Source: Bradyrhizobium niftali
Lineage (GTDB): Bacteria > Pseudomonadota > Alphaproteobacteria > Rhizobiales > Xanthobacteraceae
Assembly: GCF_004571025.1 (NCBI RefSeq)
Contig: NZ_SPQT01000028.1
Location: 62,001-126,000 of the forward strand
Length of the DNA: 64,000 nt
Direction of reading: 5' to 3'
The notes beneath the pieces are model-generated. The model ran no database searches, had not been told where the DNA came from, and saw nothing but the letters and a program-made list of their open reading frames with translations. The position numbers and the translations under genes are program-made. This document shows, in pieces, positions 27,626 to 37,585 of this stretch (positions are counted from its first letter, which is position 1; each line of letters starts with the position of its first letter).

Positions 27626-28855
27626 ATGAGCCGTCGCATCAAGAGAATGAACCCGAAGCCCCGTTCGCGTGACGAGCGCGATGACGCACGTCCGTTCAAG
27701 GCGCGCAGCGCCAAGAAAGCGGGGCCGCGGCCTGGCGCCAAGCCGGGTGCGAAGTCGCCGCGTTTTGCGGCCGAGCGTGCCGAGCGGCGCCCGCCCAAGG
27801 CAGCGCTGGAAAAGGCAGCGCTGGAAAAGCCTGTACCCGCCAAGCCCGTCGAGGCGCTGCTGCCGACCAAGGTGCAGACCGTCAAGGTGACGGCCGACGA
27901 GAACAACATGCGCGTCGATCGCTTCCTCGAGGCGCGCTTTCCCGGCCTGTCGTTCTCCCACATCCAGCGCGTCGTCCGCAAAGGCGAGCTCCGCGTCGAC
28001 GGCAAGCGTGTCGACAGCAAGGATCGGCTGGAGGAGGGCCAGAGCGTCCGCATTCCGCCGCTGAAGCTCGACACGCCGAAGGCCGCCGGCGAGCTATCGG
28101 AAGGCGCCCAAAAGACGCTTGCCGCGCTGAAGGAGATGACGATCTACGAGGACGACGACGTCCTCGTGCTGAACAAGCCGGCCGGACTTGCCGTGCAGGG
28201 CGGCTCGGGCATGACGCGGCACATCGACCAGATGCTGGAGGTGATGCGCGATTCCAAGGGCCAGAAGCCGCGCCTCGTGCACCGCATCGACAGGGAGACG
28301 TCGGGCTGCCTGCTGATTGCCAAGACGCGATTTGCCGCCTCGCATCTGACCGGCGCCTTCCGTTCGCGGTCCGCGCGAAAAACCTATTGGGCGCTGGTGC
28401 CGGGTCTGCCGAAGCCGAAGCAGGGCCGCATCTCGACCTTCCTCGCGAAGGAAGAGAGCGAGGACGATACCATCATGCGCATCGCCCAGCATGGCGACGA
28501 GGGCGCGAGCCACGCGGTGACGTATTATGCGGTGGTCGAGACCGCTGGCAACAAGCTGACCTGGGTGTCGTTAAAGCCGGTGACGGGCCGCACCCACCAG
28601 CTCCGCGCGCATATGGAGCATATCGGCCATCCCATCGTCGGCGATCCCAAATATTTCAACATCGAGAACTGGCAGCTGCCGGGCGGGCTGCAAAACCGGC
28701 TGCATCTGCTCGCGCGCCGCATCGTCATTCCGCATCCGCGCGGCGGCGTGATCGACGCAACCGCCCCGCTGCCGCCGCACATGCAGCAGTCGTGGAATCT
28801 GCTCGGGCTCGATGCAAGCCGGTTCGATCCGATCGAGAACGCGCCGGAAGAGTAG
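27626..28855 (+). CDS. RluC/RluD-family 23S rRNA pseudouridine synthase
   Basis: Isomerises uridines in rRNA. The 409-residue protein has a basic low-complexity N-terminal extension of about 85 residues (RSAKKAGPRPGAKPGAK), an S4 domain (NMRVDRFLEARFPGL, KGELRVDGKRVDSKD) and the catalytic RluA-type domain with Asp in LVHRIDRETSGCLLIAKT, then GRTHQLRAHMEHIGHPIVGD. The VDSKDRLEEGQ loop and length fit RluC rather than RluD; exact target sites cannot be read. It is 52 bases after rarA. Confidence 0.93.
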   Translation: MSRRIKRMNPKPRSRDERDDARPFKARSAKKAGPRPGAKPGAKSPRFAAERAERRPPKAALEKAALEKPVPAKPVEALLPTKVQTVKVTADENNMRVDRFLEARFPGLSFSHIQRVVRKGELRVDGKRVDSKDRLEEGQSVRIPPLKLDTPKAAGELSEGAQKTLAALKEMTIYEDDDVLVLNKPAGLAVQGGSGMTRHIDQMLEVMRDSKGQKPRLVHRIDRETSGCLLIAKTRFAASHLTGAFRSRSARKTYWALVPGLPKPKQGRISTFLAKEESEDDTIMRIAQHGDEGASHAVTYYAVVETAGNKLTWVSLKPVTGRTHQLRAHMEHIGHPIVGDPKYFNIENWQLPGGLQNRLHLLARRIVIPHPRGGVIDATAPLPPHMQQSWNLLGLDASRFDPIENAPEE

Positions 28856-28899
28856 GGGCGCGCGAACGAGTAAGGCGCGGGACTAGCCACGTTCTCGCT

Positions 28900-29012
28900 G
28901 TCATCGCCCGCGAAGGCGGGCGATCCAGTATTCCAGAGGCCGGCGTTAGAGAACTCGCTCTCACCACATCCGCCGCGGCGTACTGGATGCCCCGCCTTCG
29001 CGGGGCATGACA
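28900..29012. repeat. Palindromic repeat TCATCGCCCGC / GCGGGGCATGACA (copy 1)
   Basis: Two hairpins, CGCCCGCGAAGGCGGGCG and GCCCCGCCTTCGCGGGGC, lie at the ends, each followed or preceded by a TCCAGTA/TACTGGA inverted motif. A relative is at 49120-49246. It lies between convergent genes. Confidence 0.8.
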
Positions 29013-29042
29013 GCGTTGGTTGTGTCGCCGCCCACACCACCC

Positions 29043-29489
29043 TCAATTCCGAAACTGCTCCAGAAACATGCGCAAGCTGTCGTGCGGGGTCTCGACATCC
29101 GTGATCAGCCAGCCTTCGGGGCCGTTGACGAGGATGAAGTTCAGCGTCACCCGGCGGCCGTGATTGTCGAAATTCGCCGCGACATAGGTCTTGTCGTATT
29201 GCCTCCGCACGACCGCGATCGCGACCGGGCCGAGCTTCCAGCTCGGGCTCTGCACCAGGAAATCATAGGGCTCGGCCCTCGGCGTGCTCCAGGCCTTGCG
29301 CAGCGGGAAATCGAAGAATTGCCGGGCGGTGACGCCATCCCGCGGCAGGCCTTTTGACAGCTCCGGCGCGCCCTGGCCGTAATGGGCATAGACGTTGCGG
29401 ACCAGCGATTCCGGGCTACGAAAGCCGGCCTCCGCCGCGGCCAGCCAAAGCCCGGCGACCAGGGCCACAATACCCGCAAGTTCCCTCAT
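29043..29489 (-). CDS. DUF3828 domain protein, exported
   Basis: A 148-residue protein from the ATG at 29489 (MRELAGIVALVAGLWLAAAE), with an N-terminal signal or membrane segment. The DUF3828 pattern is visible: SPESLVRNVYAHYGQG, FFDFPLRKAWS, FDNHGRRVTLNFILV and GWLITDVETP. Function unknown; the NTF2-like family is usually periplasmic. It is divergent from the ATP12 gene with a 75-base gap; the longer open frame upstream overlaps that gene and is rejected. Confidence 0.85.
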   Translation of the reverse strand: MRELAGIVALVAGLWLAAAEAGFRSPESLVRNVYAHYGQGAPELSKGLPRDGVTARQFFDFPLRKAWSTPRAEPYDFLVQSPSWKLGPVAIAVVRRQYDKTYVAANFDNHGRRVTLNFILVNGPEGWLITDVETPHDSLRMFLEQFRN

Positions 29490-29564
29490 CCCTGCCGCTC
29501 GCTTTATCGGGCGCCGGTCTTGTCGTACAAGCCTAGCACTGAGCGAGTAGGGCCGAAAACTGAC

Positions 29565-30359
29565 ATGCGCGAATTGTTCGAAGAGGTTGCGGGGCAATCC
29601 CCGCGCGATCCACGCGAGGCGGCCCGCCAGTCCGCGCGCACGCCGCAGCGCAAGCGCTTCTACCAGGAGGCCGGCGTCGCCGAGACCGAAGGCGGCTTCG
29701 CCATCACGCTCGACGGCAAGCCGATCCGCACGCCGTCCGGCCGCCAGGTGGTGATCCCCTCACGCGCGCTGGCCGACGCGGTCGCCGCCGAATGGGCGGC
29801 CCAGGGCGAGACGATCGATCCCGTGACCATGCCGCTGACGCGGATCGCCAACAGCGTGGTCGAGGGCGTGGTCGATCGCGTCGAACTCGTCAGGGACGAT
29901 CTTGCAAAATATTTCGAGTCTGACCTGCTATTCTATCGCGCCGGCCATCCCGAGGCGCTCGTGGCCCGCGAGGCCACGCATTGGGACCCCGTGCTGTTCT
30001 GGGCCGCGGAGACGCTGGGCGCGCATTTCATCCTGTCCGAGGGCGTCATGCATGTGAAGCAGCCGGACGAGGCCATTCAGGCCGCCCGCGCAGCCGTGCC
30101 CGGGGATGCCTGGTCGGTCGCGGCACTCCATGTGATGACGACCCTGACCGGCTCGGCGCTGCTGGCGCTGGCCCTGGCCCACGGTGTGCGCGAGGCCGGC
30201 CAGGTCTGGGCCGCCGCCCATGTCGACGAGGACTGGAACACCGACCAATGGGGCGTGGACGAGGAGGCCGCGGCACGCCGGGCCGCCCGCGCGCGGGATT
30301 TCGAGGCTGCCGTCGCGGTTCTGGACGCGGTGAAGCCGCCCGCGGCCGAAGGTCCTTAA
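29565..30359 (+). CDS. ATP12-family F1-ATPase assembly chaperone
   Basis: ATP12 binds the F1 alpha subunit during ATP synthase assembly in mitochondria and alphaproteobacteria. The 264-residue protein starts MRELFEEVAGQSPRDPREAA. Family segments are KRFYQEAGVAETEGGFAITLDGKPI, cited in part, PSRALADAVAAEWAAQGETID, PLTRIANSVVEG and the C-terminal HVDEDWNTDQWGVDEEA. The neighbouring genes give no ATP synthase context. Confidence 0.95.
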   Translation: MRELFEEVAGQSPRDPREAARQSARTPQRKRFYQEAGVAETEGGFAITLDGKPIRTPSGRQVVIPSRALADAVAAEWAAQGETIDPVTMPLTRIANSVVEGVVDRVELVRDDLAKYFESDLLFYRAGHPEALVAREATHWDPVLFWAAETLGAHFILSEGVMHVKQPDEAIQAARAAVPGDAWSVAALHVMTTLTGSALLALALAHGVREAGQVWAAAHVDEDWNTDQWGVDEEAAARRAARARDFEAAVAVLDAVKPPAAEGP

Positions 30360-30412
30360 CGAGAGGTTTACGACGCCGGCGTTAGGGTGGCCCGTGCTCC
30401 TGGGCCCCTGAG

Positions 30413-32050
30413 ATGGCGACGCCGATCAGTTCCATTACTCCCGTCAGTGCCGCCAGCCCCGTGGCTGACGCGGCGACGCCCGATCTCGTGCTTCAGGCCG
30501 GCAGCGTCGTCGACGCGAGAGTGGTCAGCGTGCTCGCCGACAATCTGGTGCGGATCGCGATTGCAAACCTCTCCCTCGACGTGATGTCGGAAGTCGCGCT
30601 GTCGCCGGGGCAAAATCTCCAGCTCGCGGTGTCGCAGAACGACGGCACCATCCGCCTCGCCGTCATGGGCGGCGCAGGCGAGGCGGCCGCCGATCAGGTC
30701 ACGCTGACGCCGGCCGCGGCTTCGCTGGTCGACAGCCCGTCGCTTGCACCGTCCACGAACGCCGCCCGTAATCCCCTCACGCCGTTCGAGCAGGTCGCCG
30801 TCACGATGGCTTCGGCCGAGGCCGCGAGCAAGCAGGGCAGCCAGGCGCCGCTTTTCGCTAACCTCGCCTCCGTCGTGACCGGCAGCGATCTGCCGGCGGG
30901 ATTGAAGCAGGCGGTGCTGGACGTGCTGGCGCAGCAGACGCCGCTCAACACCGCGCTTGATGGCGGCGACATCGAATCCGCCTTCCAGAAGTCAGGGCTG
31001 TTTCTCGAGGCTTCGCTTGCCGCGGGCGCGACGCCGTCGCCAGGTGCCGTGCCGGACCTGAAAGCGGCGCTGCTGGTGCTGCGCCAGACGCTGGCCGCGA
31101 CCTCAGGCGCGCTCGAGACTGGCGCGCCGCAGGCACCGGCGCAAGGCACCGCGCCGCCGACAAGTGTCACGACCACGCCGCAGACCGCAGCGTCCGCACT
31201 TCAGGCGGCGGACGAAGCCGCGCAGGCGGCATTGCCGTCGCCCAATCCGGAGATCGCCCAGCCGCCGCAAACGCCGCGCGGCGCTGCGCTCGCAGCCGCC
31301 GTGCTGGCCGACATGGCGAACGCAACGCCGCAGGCGGCGGGCTCGCGCACCATGTCCGCAGGCCTTGCGGCGAGCCTCTTGCAGGAGGTCACGCAAAACC
31401 TGCCGCGCATGATCGGCAATTTGCCGGGCTCGAACAAGGCCGTGCCTGACGGCCACATCTTCGAGGCAGCCGCGCGCGCGACGCCACCGCCATTCCGCGG
31501 CGCGCTGCCGTCGCCGCAGTCCATCGCCTCGCCATCGCTCGTGCCGGATACGCCGCTGGCGGCGACCGTGCACCGTCTGCTCGACGACACCAATGCCGCG
31601 ATCGCGCGGCAGACCTTGCTCCAGGTCGCCTCGCTCCCCGATCGCACCGATGCCTCGGGGCACCGCATCGACCCGGCCGTGCCGCAGTGGAATTTCGAGA
31701 TTCCCTTTGCGACACCGCAGGGCACCGCCATGGCGCAGTTCGAGATCTCGCGCGACGGCGGCAACGAATCCACCGATCTCGCCAAACGCGCCTGGCGCGC
31801 ACGCTTCACGCTCAACGTCGAGCCGGCCGGCCCCGTGCATGCCTTGATCACGCTGAACGGCGACAAGACCTTCGTGCGGATGTGGGCGGAGCGGCCGGCG
31901 ACCGCGCAGCAGCTCCGCGCCGGGATCGGTGATCTCAATCAGGCGCTGACCAGGGCCGAGCTCAAGCCCGGCGACATCGTGGTGCGCGACGGCACGCCGC
32001 CGCAGCCGGCACCGGCCCGCGCCGGCCACTTCCTGGACCGCGCCACATGA
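30413..32050 (+). CDS. FliK-like protein with flagellar hook-length control C-domain
   Basis: A 545-residue protein with a long Ala/Pro/Thr-rich, disordered-looking N-terminal region and a C-terminal part resembling the FliK Flg_hook domain (PQWNFEIPFATPQGTAMAQFE in part, then ARFTLNVEPAGPVHALITLNG and RMWAERPATAQQLRAGIGDL). FliK-type proteins measure hook or needle length and flip the FlhB export switch. The next gene, overlapping by four bases, is a stand-alone FlhB C-domain, which supports the call. No other flagellar genes are within 10 kb on either side. Confidence 0.75.
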   Translation: MATPISSITPVSAASPVADAATPDLVLQAGSVVDARVVSVLADNLVRIAIANLSLDVMSEVALSPGQNLQLAVSQNDGTIRLAVMGGAGEAAADQVTLTPAAASLVDSPSLAPSTNAARNPLTPFEQVAVTMASAEAASKQGSQAPLFANLASVVTGSDLPAGLKQAVLDVLAQQTPLNTALDGGDIESAFQKSGLFLEASLAAGATPSPGAVPDLKAALLVLRQTLAATSGALETGAPQAPAQGTAPPTSVTTTPQTAASALQAADEAAQAALPSPNPEIAQPPQTPRGAALAAAVLADMANATPQAAGSRTMSAGLAASLLQEVTQNLPRMIGNLPGSNKAVPDGHIFEAAARATPPPFRGALPSPQSIASPSLVPDTPLAATVHRLLDDTNAAIARQTLLQVASLPDRTDASGHRIDPAVPQWNFEIPFATPQGTAMAQFEISRDGGNESTDLAKRAWRARFTLNVEPAGPVHALITLNGDKTFVRMWAERPATAQQLRAGIGDLNQALTRAELKPGDIVVRDGTPPQPAPARAGHFLDRAT

Positions 32051-32310
32051 GTGATCCATCCAAGCTCGCGATCGCGCTGCATTACGAGAAGGGCTCTGGC
32101 GCGCCCATCGTCGTCGCCAAGGGCAAGGGCACGATCGGCGAAAAAATCGTCGAGATCGCCAGGGCCAACGACATCCCGATCGAGGAGAACGAAATTCTGG
32201 CCGGCGCGCTGTCCAAGGTCGAGCTTGGCGAGGAGATCCCGCCCGATCTCTACAAGGCCGTCGCCGAAGTGCTGGTGTTCGTGCTGCGGCTGTCGGGCCG
32301 GGCCAGGTAG
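32047..32310 (+). CDS. Stand-alone FlhB/EscU C-terminal domain protein (FlhX-like)
   Basis: An 87-residue soluble protein. It begins at the point that in FlhB follows the self-cleavage asparagine: PSKLAIALHYEKGSGAPIV aligns with the PTHYAVALKY start of FlhB-CC (recollection), then AKGKGTIGEKIVEIARAND, IPIEENEILAGALSK and IPPDLYKAVAEVLVFVLRL. No membrane part and no NPTH motif exist. In other bacteria such FlhX proteins can substitute for the FlhB C-domain. It overlaps the FliK-like gene (ATGA), so both are probably made together. Confidence 0.85.
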   Translation: MSDPSKLAIALHYEKGSGAPIVVAKGKGTIGEKIVEIARANDIPIEENEILAGALSKVELGEEIPPDLYKAVAEVLVFVLRLSGRAR

Positions 32311-32378
32311 CTGTCATCGTTTCACCATGATAGCGGCTGCATGGTCGCCGCCAATTCCATCGCTCAACGGACATTCAC

Positions 32379-33197
32379 GTGATCACTCGCCGTTCCACCC
32401 TCGGCCTTCTCGCCGCAACCGCGATCCTGCCGTCGCGTGCGCTCGCCCATGTCGCGCCGCCGCGCAACGAGATCCGCGACAGCCTGGCAAAACGCTTCGC
32501 CGATCTCGGCACATCAGGCACTTTTGTCGGCTACAAGGTCGAGGACTATCTGATCGTCGCCAGCGACAAGGAGCGCTCGGGCGAGGGCAAGCTGCCGGCC
32601 TCGACCTTCAAGATCCCGAACTCGCTGATCGCGCTGGAGACCGGCGTGGTCACAGATCCCGACAAGGACGTGTTCCCCTGGGACGGCGTGAAGCGCGGAA
32701 TCGAGGCGTGGAACAAGGATCACACGCTGCGCAGCGCCATCGCGGTCGGTGCGGTGCCGGTCTATCAGGAGATCGCGCGCCGGATCGGGCAGGAGCGGAT
32801 GCAGAAGTACGTCGATCTGTTCGACTATGGCAATCGCGACATCGGCGGCGGCATCGACCAGTTCTGGCTCACCGGAAACTTGCGCATCGATCCGGTCGAG
32901 CAGATCGATTTCGTCGACCGGCTGCGGCGCCGCGCGCTGCCGATTTCCAAGCGCAGCCAGGATCTCGTCGCCGACATCCTGCCGGTGACCAAGGTCGGCG
33001 ATAGCGTCATCCGCGCCAAGTCCGGCCTCCTGGGCGCCGAGCGCGGCGAGCCGTCGCTGGGCTGGATGGTCGGCGGGGCCGAGAAGGGCGAGGCGCACAC
33101 CGTGTTCGCGCTCAACATGGACTGCACCGAGCCGCGCCTCGTCGGCGAGCGCATGCCCCTGACGCAAGCCTGCCTTGCCGAGATCGGCGCGGTCTGA
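32379..33197 (+). CDS. Class D (OXA-type) beta-lactamase homologue with altered SxV motif
   Basis: Periplasmic serine hydrolase of 272 residues with a signal peptide (MITRRSTLGLLAATAILPSR). The active-site STFK is at 75-78 inside LPASTFKIPNSLIALETGV, YGN at 150-152, the OXA-10 Trp154 equivalent at 163 (QFWLTGN) and KSG at 214-216 in place of KTG. It follows OXA-10 closely from memory (LRSAIAV, PVYQEIARR, MQKY). The SxV motif, expected as Ser-Ala-Val, is Gly-Ala-Val at 124-126 (GGT codon). Activity could be low or changed. Confidence is high for the fold and moderate for beta-lactamase activity. Confidence 0.9.
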   Translation: MITRRSTLGLLAATAILPSRALAHVAPPRNEIRDSLAKRFADLGTSGTFVGYKVEDYLIVASDKERSGEGKLPASTFKIPNSLIALETGVVTDPDKDVFPWDGVKRGIEAWNKDHTLRSAIAVGAVPVYQEIARRIGQERMQKYVDLFDYGNRDIGGGIDQFWLTGNLRIDPVEQIDFVDRLRRRALPISKRSQDLVADILPVTKVGDSVIRAKSGLLGAERGEPSLGWMVGGAEKGEAHTVFALNMDCTEPRLVGERMPLTQACLAEIGAV

Positions 33198-33234
33198 GCG
33201 CAACTGCGCTGATCTGCTGCCTCACCAGCCTCCG

Positions 33235-33331
33235 TCCTCATCCTGAGGAGCCCGCGTAGCGGGCGTCTCGAAGGATAGTTGCGGGCGAGATCGGGGCCTT
33301 CATGGTTCGAGACGCGCGTCCCGCGCTCCTC
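33235..33331. repeat. Repeat CCTCATCCTGAGGAGC / GGTTCGAGACGCGC (copy 1)
   Basis: The motif CCTCATCCTGAGGAGC then CGTCTCGAAGGAT, and the inverted partner CATGGTTCGAGACGCGCG with CGCGCTCCT, recur at 47271-47376 and 57618-57736. It lies after the beta-lactamase gene. Confidence 0.8.
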
Positions 33332-33360
33332 TCGTCGTTGCGGGCAGGCATCTCTCCACG

Positions 33361-33438
33361 TCATTGCGAGCGCAGCGAAGCAATCCAGAGCCCCTCCGCG
33401 GAAAGATTCTGGATTGCTTCGCTGCGCTCGCAATGACG
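33361..33438. repeat. Palindromic repeat CATTGCGAGCGCAGCGAAGC (copy 1)
   Basis: Long near-perfect palindrome: TCATTGCGAGCGCAGCG at one end and CGCTGCGCTCGCAATGA at the other, with AAGCAATCCAGA/TCTGGATTGCTT continuing the stem around a CGCGG centre. Copies at 50514-50592 and 55842-55922, and a half copy at 47386-47414. Confidence 0.92.
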
Positions 33439-33455
33439 GAGTATGGGGCGCCGGC

Positions 33456-34449
33456 CTAGCCCAGCTTGAAAAGCGCCTGCAAGAATTCCTCGACCGCCTT
33501 GCGCGACTCCGCGGCGGTTGCGGGATTGCCGCCGACATGGGGATTGAGCTCGACGCAGGCGTCCCTGTAGGTGAAGGGCGCCTGCGTGCTGGCGTTCATC
33601 AGCACGCCGCCGTCGCCTTCCTTGATCTGGCAATTGCGCACGGTCTGGGCGTTGGCGGAGACAGTCACGGTGGCGACGCCGAGTAGGCCGCTGTCGAAGC
33701 CGTGCGCGCTATCCGGGGTATTCGGTCAGCACCACGTCGCGCCCGGCGGTCTTGAGCCGCTCGACGAAGGCCTTGCAGCTCTTCACGGGGTTGTAGTCGT
33801 CAGGCGTGCCGTGGAAGATGCGGATCGGGCGCGCCGTGACCTCGGTATCGCCGACATAGCTCGTCGAGCAATCCGGATAGAACGGGATGTAGGCAGCGAA
33901 CTGGATGCCGGACTTGTTCCAGAGCTTGTTGAAGCGGTCGAGGCTCGCATACAGCGTTGCCTGTCCGCCGCGCGAAAAGCCCATCAGCACGATGCGGTCG
34001 GGGTCGACGCGGGGATGCTTCGCCAGAATCTCGAGCGAGCGGTAGATGTCGACGATCAGATTGAGCCGGCCGAGCAGGGCCTGGTTCGGTCCGACCACCG
34101 TCAGTCCGCGGCCGGTAAAGCCGTCGATCACGAAGGTCGAGATGCCCATGGCGTTGAAGGCGTGCACCCAGGCTTCCGTGGTGGCGCCGACGCCGCTGGA
34201 GCCGTGCATCAGCACCACGACGGGGAGTTTTCCACTGCCCTGCGCGACGCGGAATTCGCCCGCGACCGTCACCGGCTTGCCGGCGGCCGCATCGCCGCTG
34301 AGGAATTGCTGGTCGGAGAGGGTGAGCGAGGGGATCGGGTAGATCTCGGCGCGGGTAGCGACTTCCTTGGGAAGAGATTGCGCGCTGGCGAGCGTAGTTG
34401 AGACACAAAGCGCGATGAGCGCGGCAGCGGCGCGGAATGCCCTCGGCAT
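33456..34449 (-). pseudogene. Dienelactone-hydrolase-type gene with C-run frameshift
   Basis: The gene starts at the ATG at 34449 (MPRAFRAAAALIALCVSTTL, signal peptide) and encodes an exported alpha/beta hydrolase: nucleophile GFSRGG, acid in TPDDYNP. The frame ends in TEYPG-stop near 33710, but the family end resumes one frame over (YPDSAHGFDSGLLGV, carrying the catalytic His) to 33456. One extra C in the run at 33712-33716 explains it: three Cs would restore TEYPDSAHGFD. Either a single-base decay or a read error. Without the repair the catalytic histidine is lost. Confidence 0.8.
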
Positions 34450-34520
34450 CGGATTCTCCCTGATATTTTTTTGCAGTAGAACAACAGGCCCGCGCGCTGT
34501 CAATTTGGCGCGCGGCGGCC

Positions 34521-35117
34521 TCAGGCCTTGTCGGCCGTCTTCTTGGTCGTCAGCGCCTGGTCGATGGCAAAGCCGCCGATCTCGCTCATGGCCTGCGAGA
34601 TCACGTCGCCGCGTCTGGCAAAGCCGCTGGAGAGATAGTCGAACTGCGTCCGCGCCAGCCGCAGCACCTCGATCGGCACAGAGACCAAGGTCTCGTTGAA
34701 GCTGTCGACGGAGGCGCGCAGCGTCTCCAGCTCGGTGCTGAGCTTGCCGATGTGGCTTTCCGCATCCTGCATCAGGCCGAGCAGCTTGCCGCGCTCGGCA
34801 TCGAACGCCGCGCGCTCGGCCGCCGCAGCCGCCGTCACCTCGGTAAGCTGCGCCCGCAGCGCCTCGATCTGGGCGACCATGGCATCGGAGGCAAGCTCGG
34901 CGGCCTCGCGCAGCTCGACGTGGCGTGTGTTCTCTTCATGCTGCTGATGATAGAGCCTCTCGGCTGACATCGCCCGCTGCGTCAGCGACTCGATCAGGCT
35001 TGCGGCACGCAGCAGCATCTCGCCGTTCCGCCCAGACACCATGCTGGCCATGCGCCGCAGGAAGTCGACGGTTTCGGACGACGAGTTCGGCGGCAGGGGG
35101 ACGACCGTCGCGGACAT
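34521..35117 (-). CDS. Hypothetical coiled-coil protein
   Basis: A 198-residue protein from the ATG at 35117 (MSATVVPLPPNSSSETVDFL). The first half has FLRRMASMVSGRNGEMLLRAA; the middle is a long heptad-rich stretch (LREAAELASDAMVAQIEALR, AAAERAAFDAERGKLL, LSTELETLRASVDSF). The end has FDYLSSGFARRGDVISQAM and a Lys-rich tail. Not recognised as a named family; it has some phasin-like character in its helical, Ala-rich make-up, but no firm assignment. The longer frame to 35246 adds residues with no RBS. Confidence 0.75.
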   Translation of the reverse strand: MSATVVPLPPNSSSETVDFLRRMASMVSGRNGEMLLRAASLIESLTQRAMSAERLYHQQHEENTRHVELREAAELASDAMVAQIEALRAQLTEVTAAAAAERAAFDAERGKLLGLMQDAESHIGKLSTELETLRASVDSFNETLVSVPIEVLRLARTQFDYLSSGFARRGDVISQAMSEIGGFAIDQALTTKKTADKA

Positions 35118-35255
35118 GAGGTGATGCTTGCAGTCAGACGTGAGGACCGCCGCCGTACCGACTGGGCTCACGCAACATTCGGCGCCTGATCGTAAGCCCG
35201 AAGCAAGCCTGAATCGGCGCGCCGGGTCAACCGGCTGGTGCGGCAAATACGATCT

Positions 35256-35341
35256 CGTAGCCCGGATGGAGCGGAGCGAAATCCGGGACGGAGCAGCGTG
35301 GGGGACGACCCCGGATTACGCTCCGCTCCATCCGGGCTACG
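35256..35341. repeat. Palindromic repeat GTAGCCCGGATG (copy 1)
   Basis: CGTAGCCCGGATGGAGCG pairs with CGCTCCATCCGGGCTACG, perfect over 18 bases except the outer edge, and inner AAATCCGGG/CCCGGATT also pairs. A second copy is at 37472-37547. Confidence 0.9.
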
Positions 35342-35371
35342 CAGTCGCCGAAGCGGCCGCCAAACTTAACG

Positions 35372-35782
35372 TCAGGCGTCCTTCTGCCGGCCAATCCGCC
35401 CGAGATGGGTAAAGCCGAACCCGGCCGAGTATTTCAGGCCATAGCCCAGCGCCCGGTCGATGCCGATATGGGCCAGCCAGATCAAGGCGATGGACAAGGT
35501 GAGCGGCGAGGCGAGGCCGAAGCCCAGCGTCAGCAGCGCCACCGGCGCCATGTAGCTGTGGGCGGCGTTGTAGACCAGCGCGCCGAACCTGGCGTCCGAA
35601 AGGTAGGCCAGGAAGCTCAGATCGGGCACGAAGAAGAGCAGGGCGAAGACCAGCCAGGACCCATCCCAGGCCCAGTAAAGCATCACCATCCCTGCGAACA
35701 GGGTCAGGCCCTCCAGCCGCAGCACGATGTTGACGCCGCCTGTCACAGAGCCGGTCTCGGCCGTTTCTTGTTCTTGGTCCAT
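35372..35782 (-). CDS. DUF4260 family membrane protein
   Basis: A 136-residue protein from the ATG at 35782 (MDQEQETAETGSVTGG) with four predicted membrane segments (LEGLTLFAGMVMLYWAW, FALLFFVPDLSFLAYL, APVALLTLGFGLAS, IALIWLAHIGIDRALGYG). The DLSFLAYL and AHIGIDRALGYGLKY motifs are typical of DUF4260. Function unknown. It is divergent from the carboxylase gene. Confidence 0.88.
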   Translation of the reverse strand: MDQEQETAETGSVTGGVNIVLRLEGLTLFAGMVMLYWAWDGSWLVFALLFFVPDLSFLAYLSDARFGALVYNAAHSYMAPVALLTLGFGLASPLTLSIALIWLAHIGIDRALGYGLKYSAGFGFTHLGRIGRQKDA

Positions 35783-35931
35783 CGTCGTCTCCCAGGCAAA
35801 ACTTTGTAATTCCTTGCGCTTTCCCGCTGCGGCAAGGCAGCCCTGCGAGCCCGAAAGCGGCTTCCCGGCCCGCAAAATGCCGTGTTAGAACCCCCGGCAA
35901 TCGCATTTAGGCTAAGAACTGGCGGGAGCAA

Positions 35932-37464
<1,533 letters not shown>

Positions 37465-37471
37465 GGGATGA

Positions 37472-37547
37472 GTAGCCCGGATGAGCGAAGCGACATCCGG
37501 GTTTCCAGGCAAGAGTCCCGCATGTCGCTTCGCTCATGCGGGCTACT
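37472..37547. repeat. Palindromic repeat GTAGCCCGGATG (copy 2)
   Basis: GTAGCCCGGATGAGCGAAGCGACAT pairs, cited in part, with ATGTCGCTTCGCTCATGCGGGCTAC; one of the clearest stem-loops in the window. It lies 10 bases after the carboxylase gene. Confidence 0.9.
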
Positions 37548-37585
37548 GGCTACGCTTCTGATTTGGCATCCTCGATCAAAATCCG

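Noticed and set aside
27626..27880. Start of the pseudouridine synthase moved downstream to skip the low-complexity region
   Set aside because: The basic Ala/Lys/Pro-rich extension is common in this family in Bradyrhizobium (recollection), and no better start with RBS was seen.
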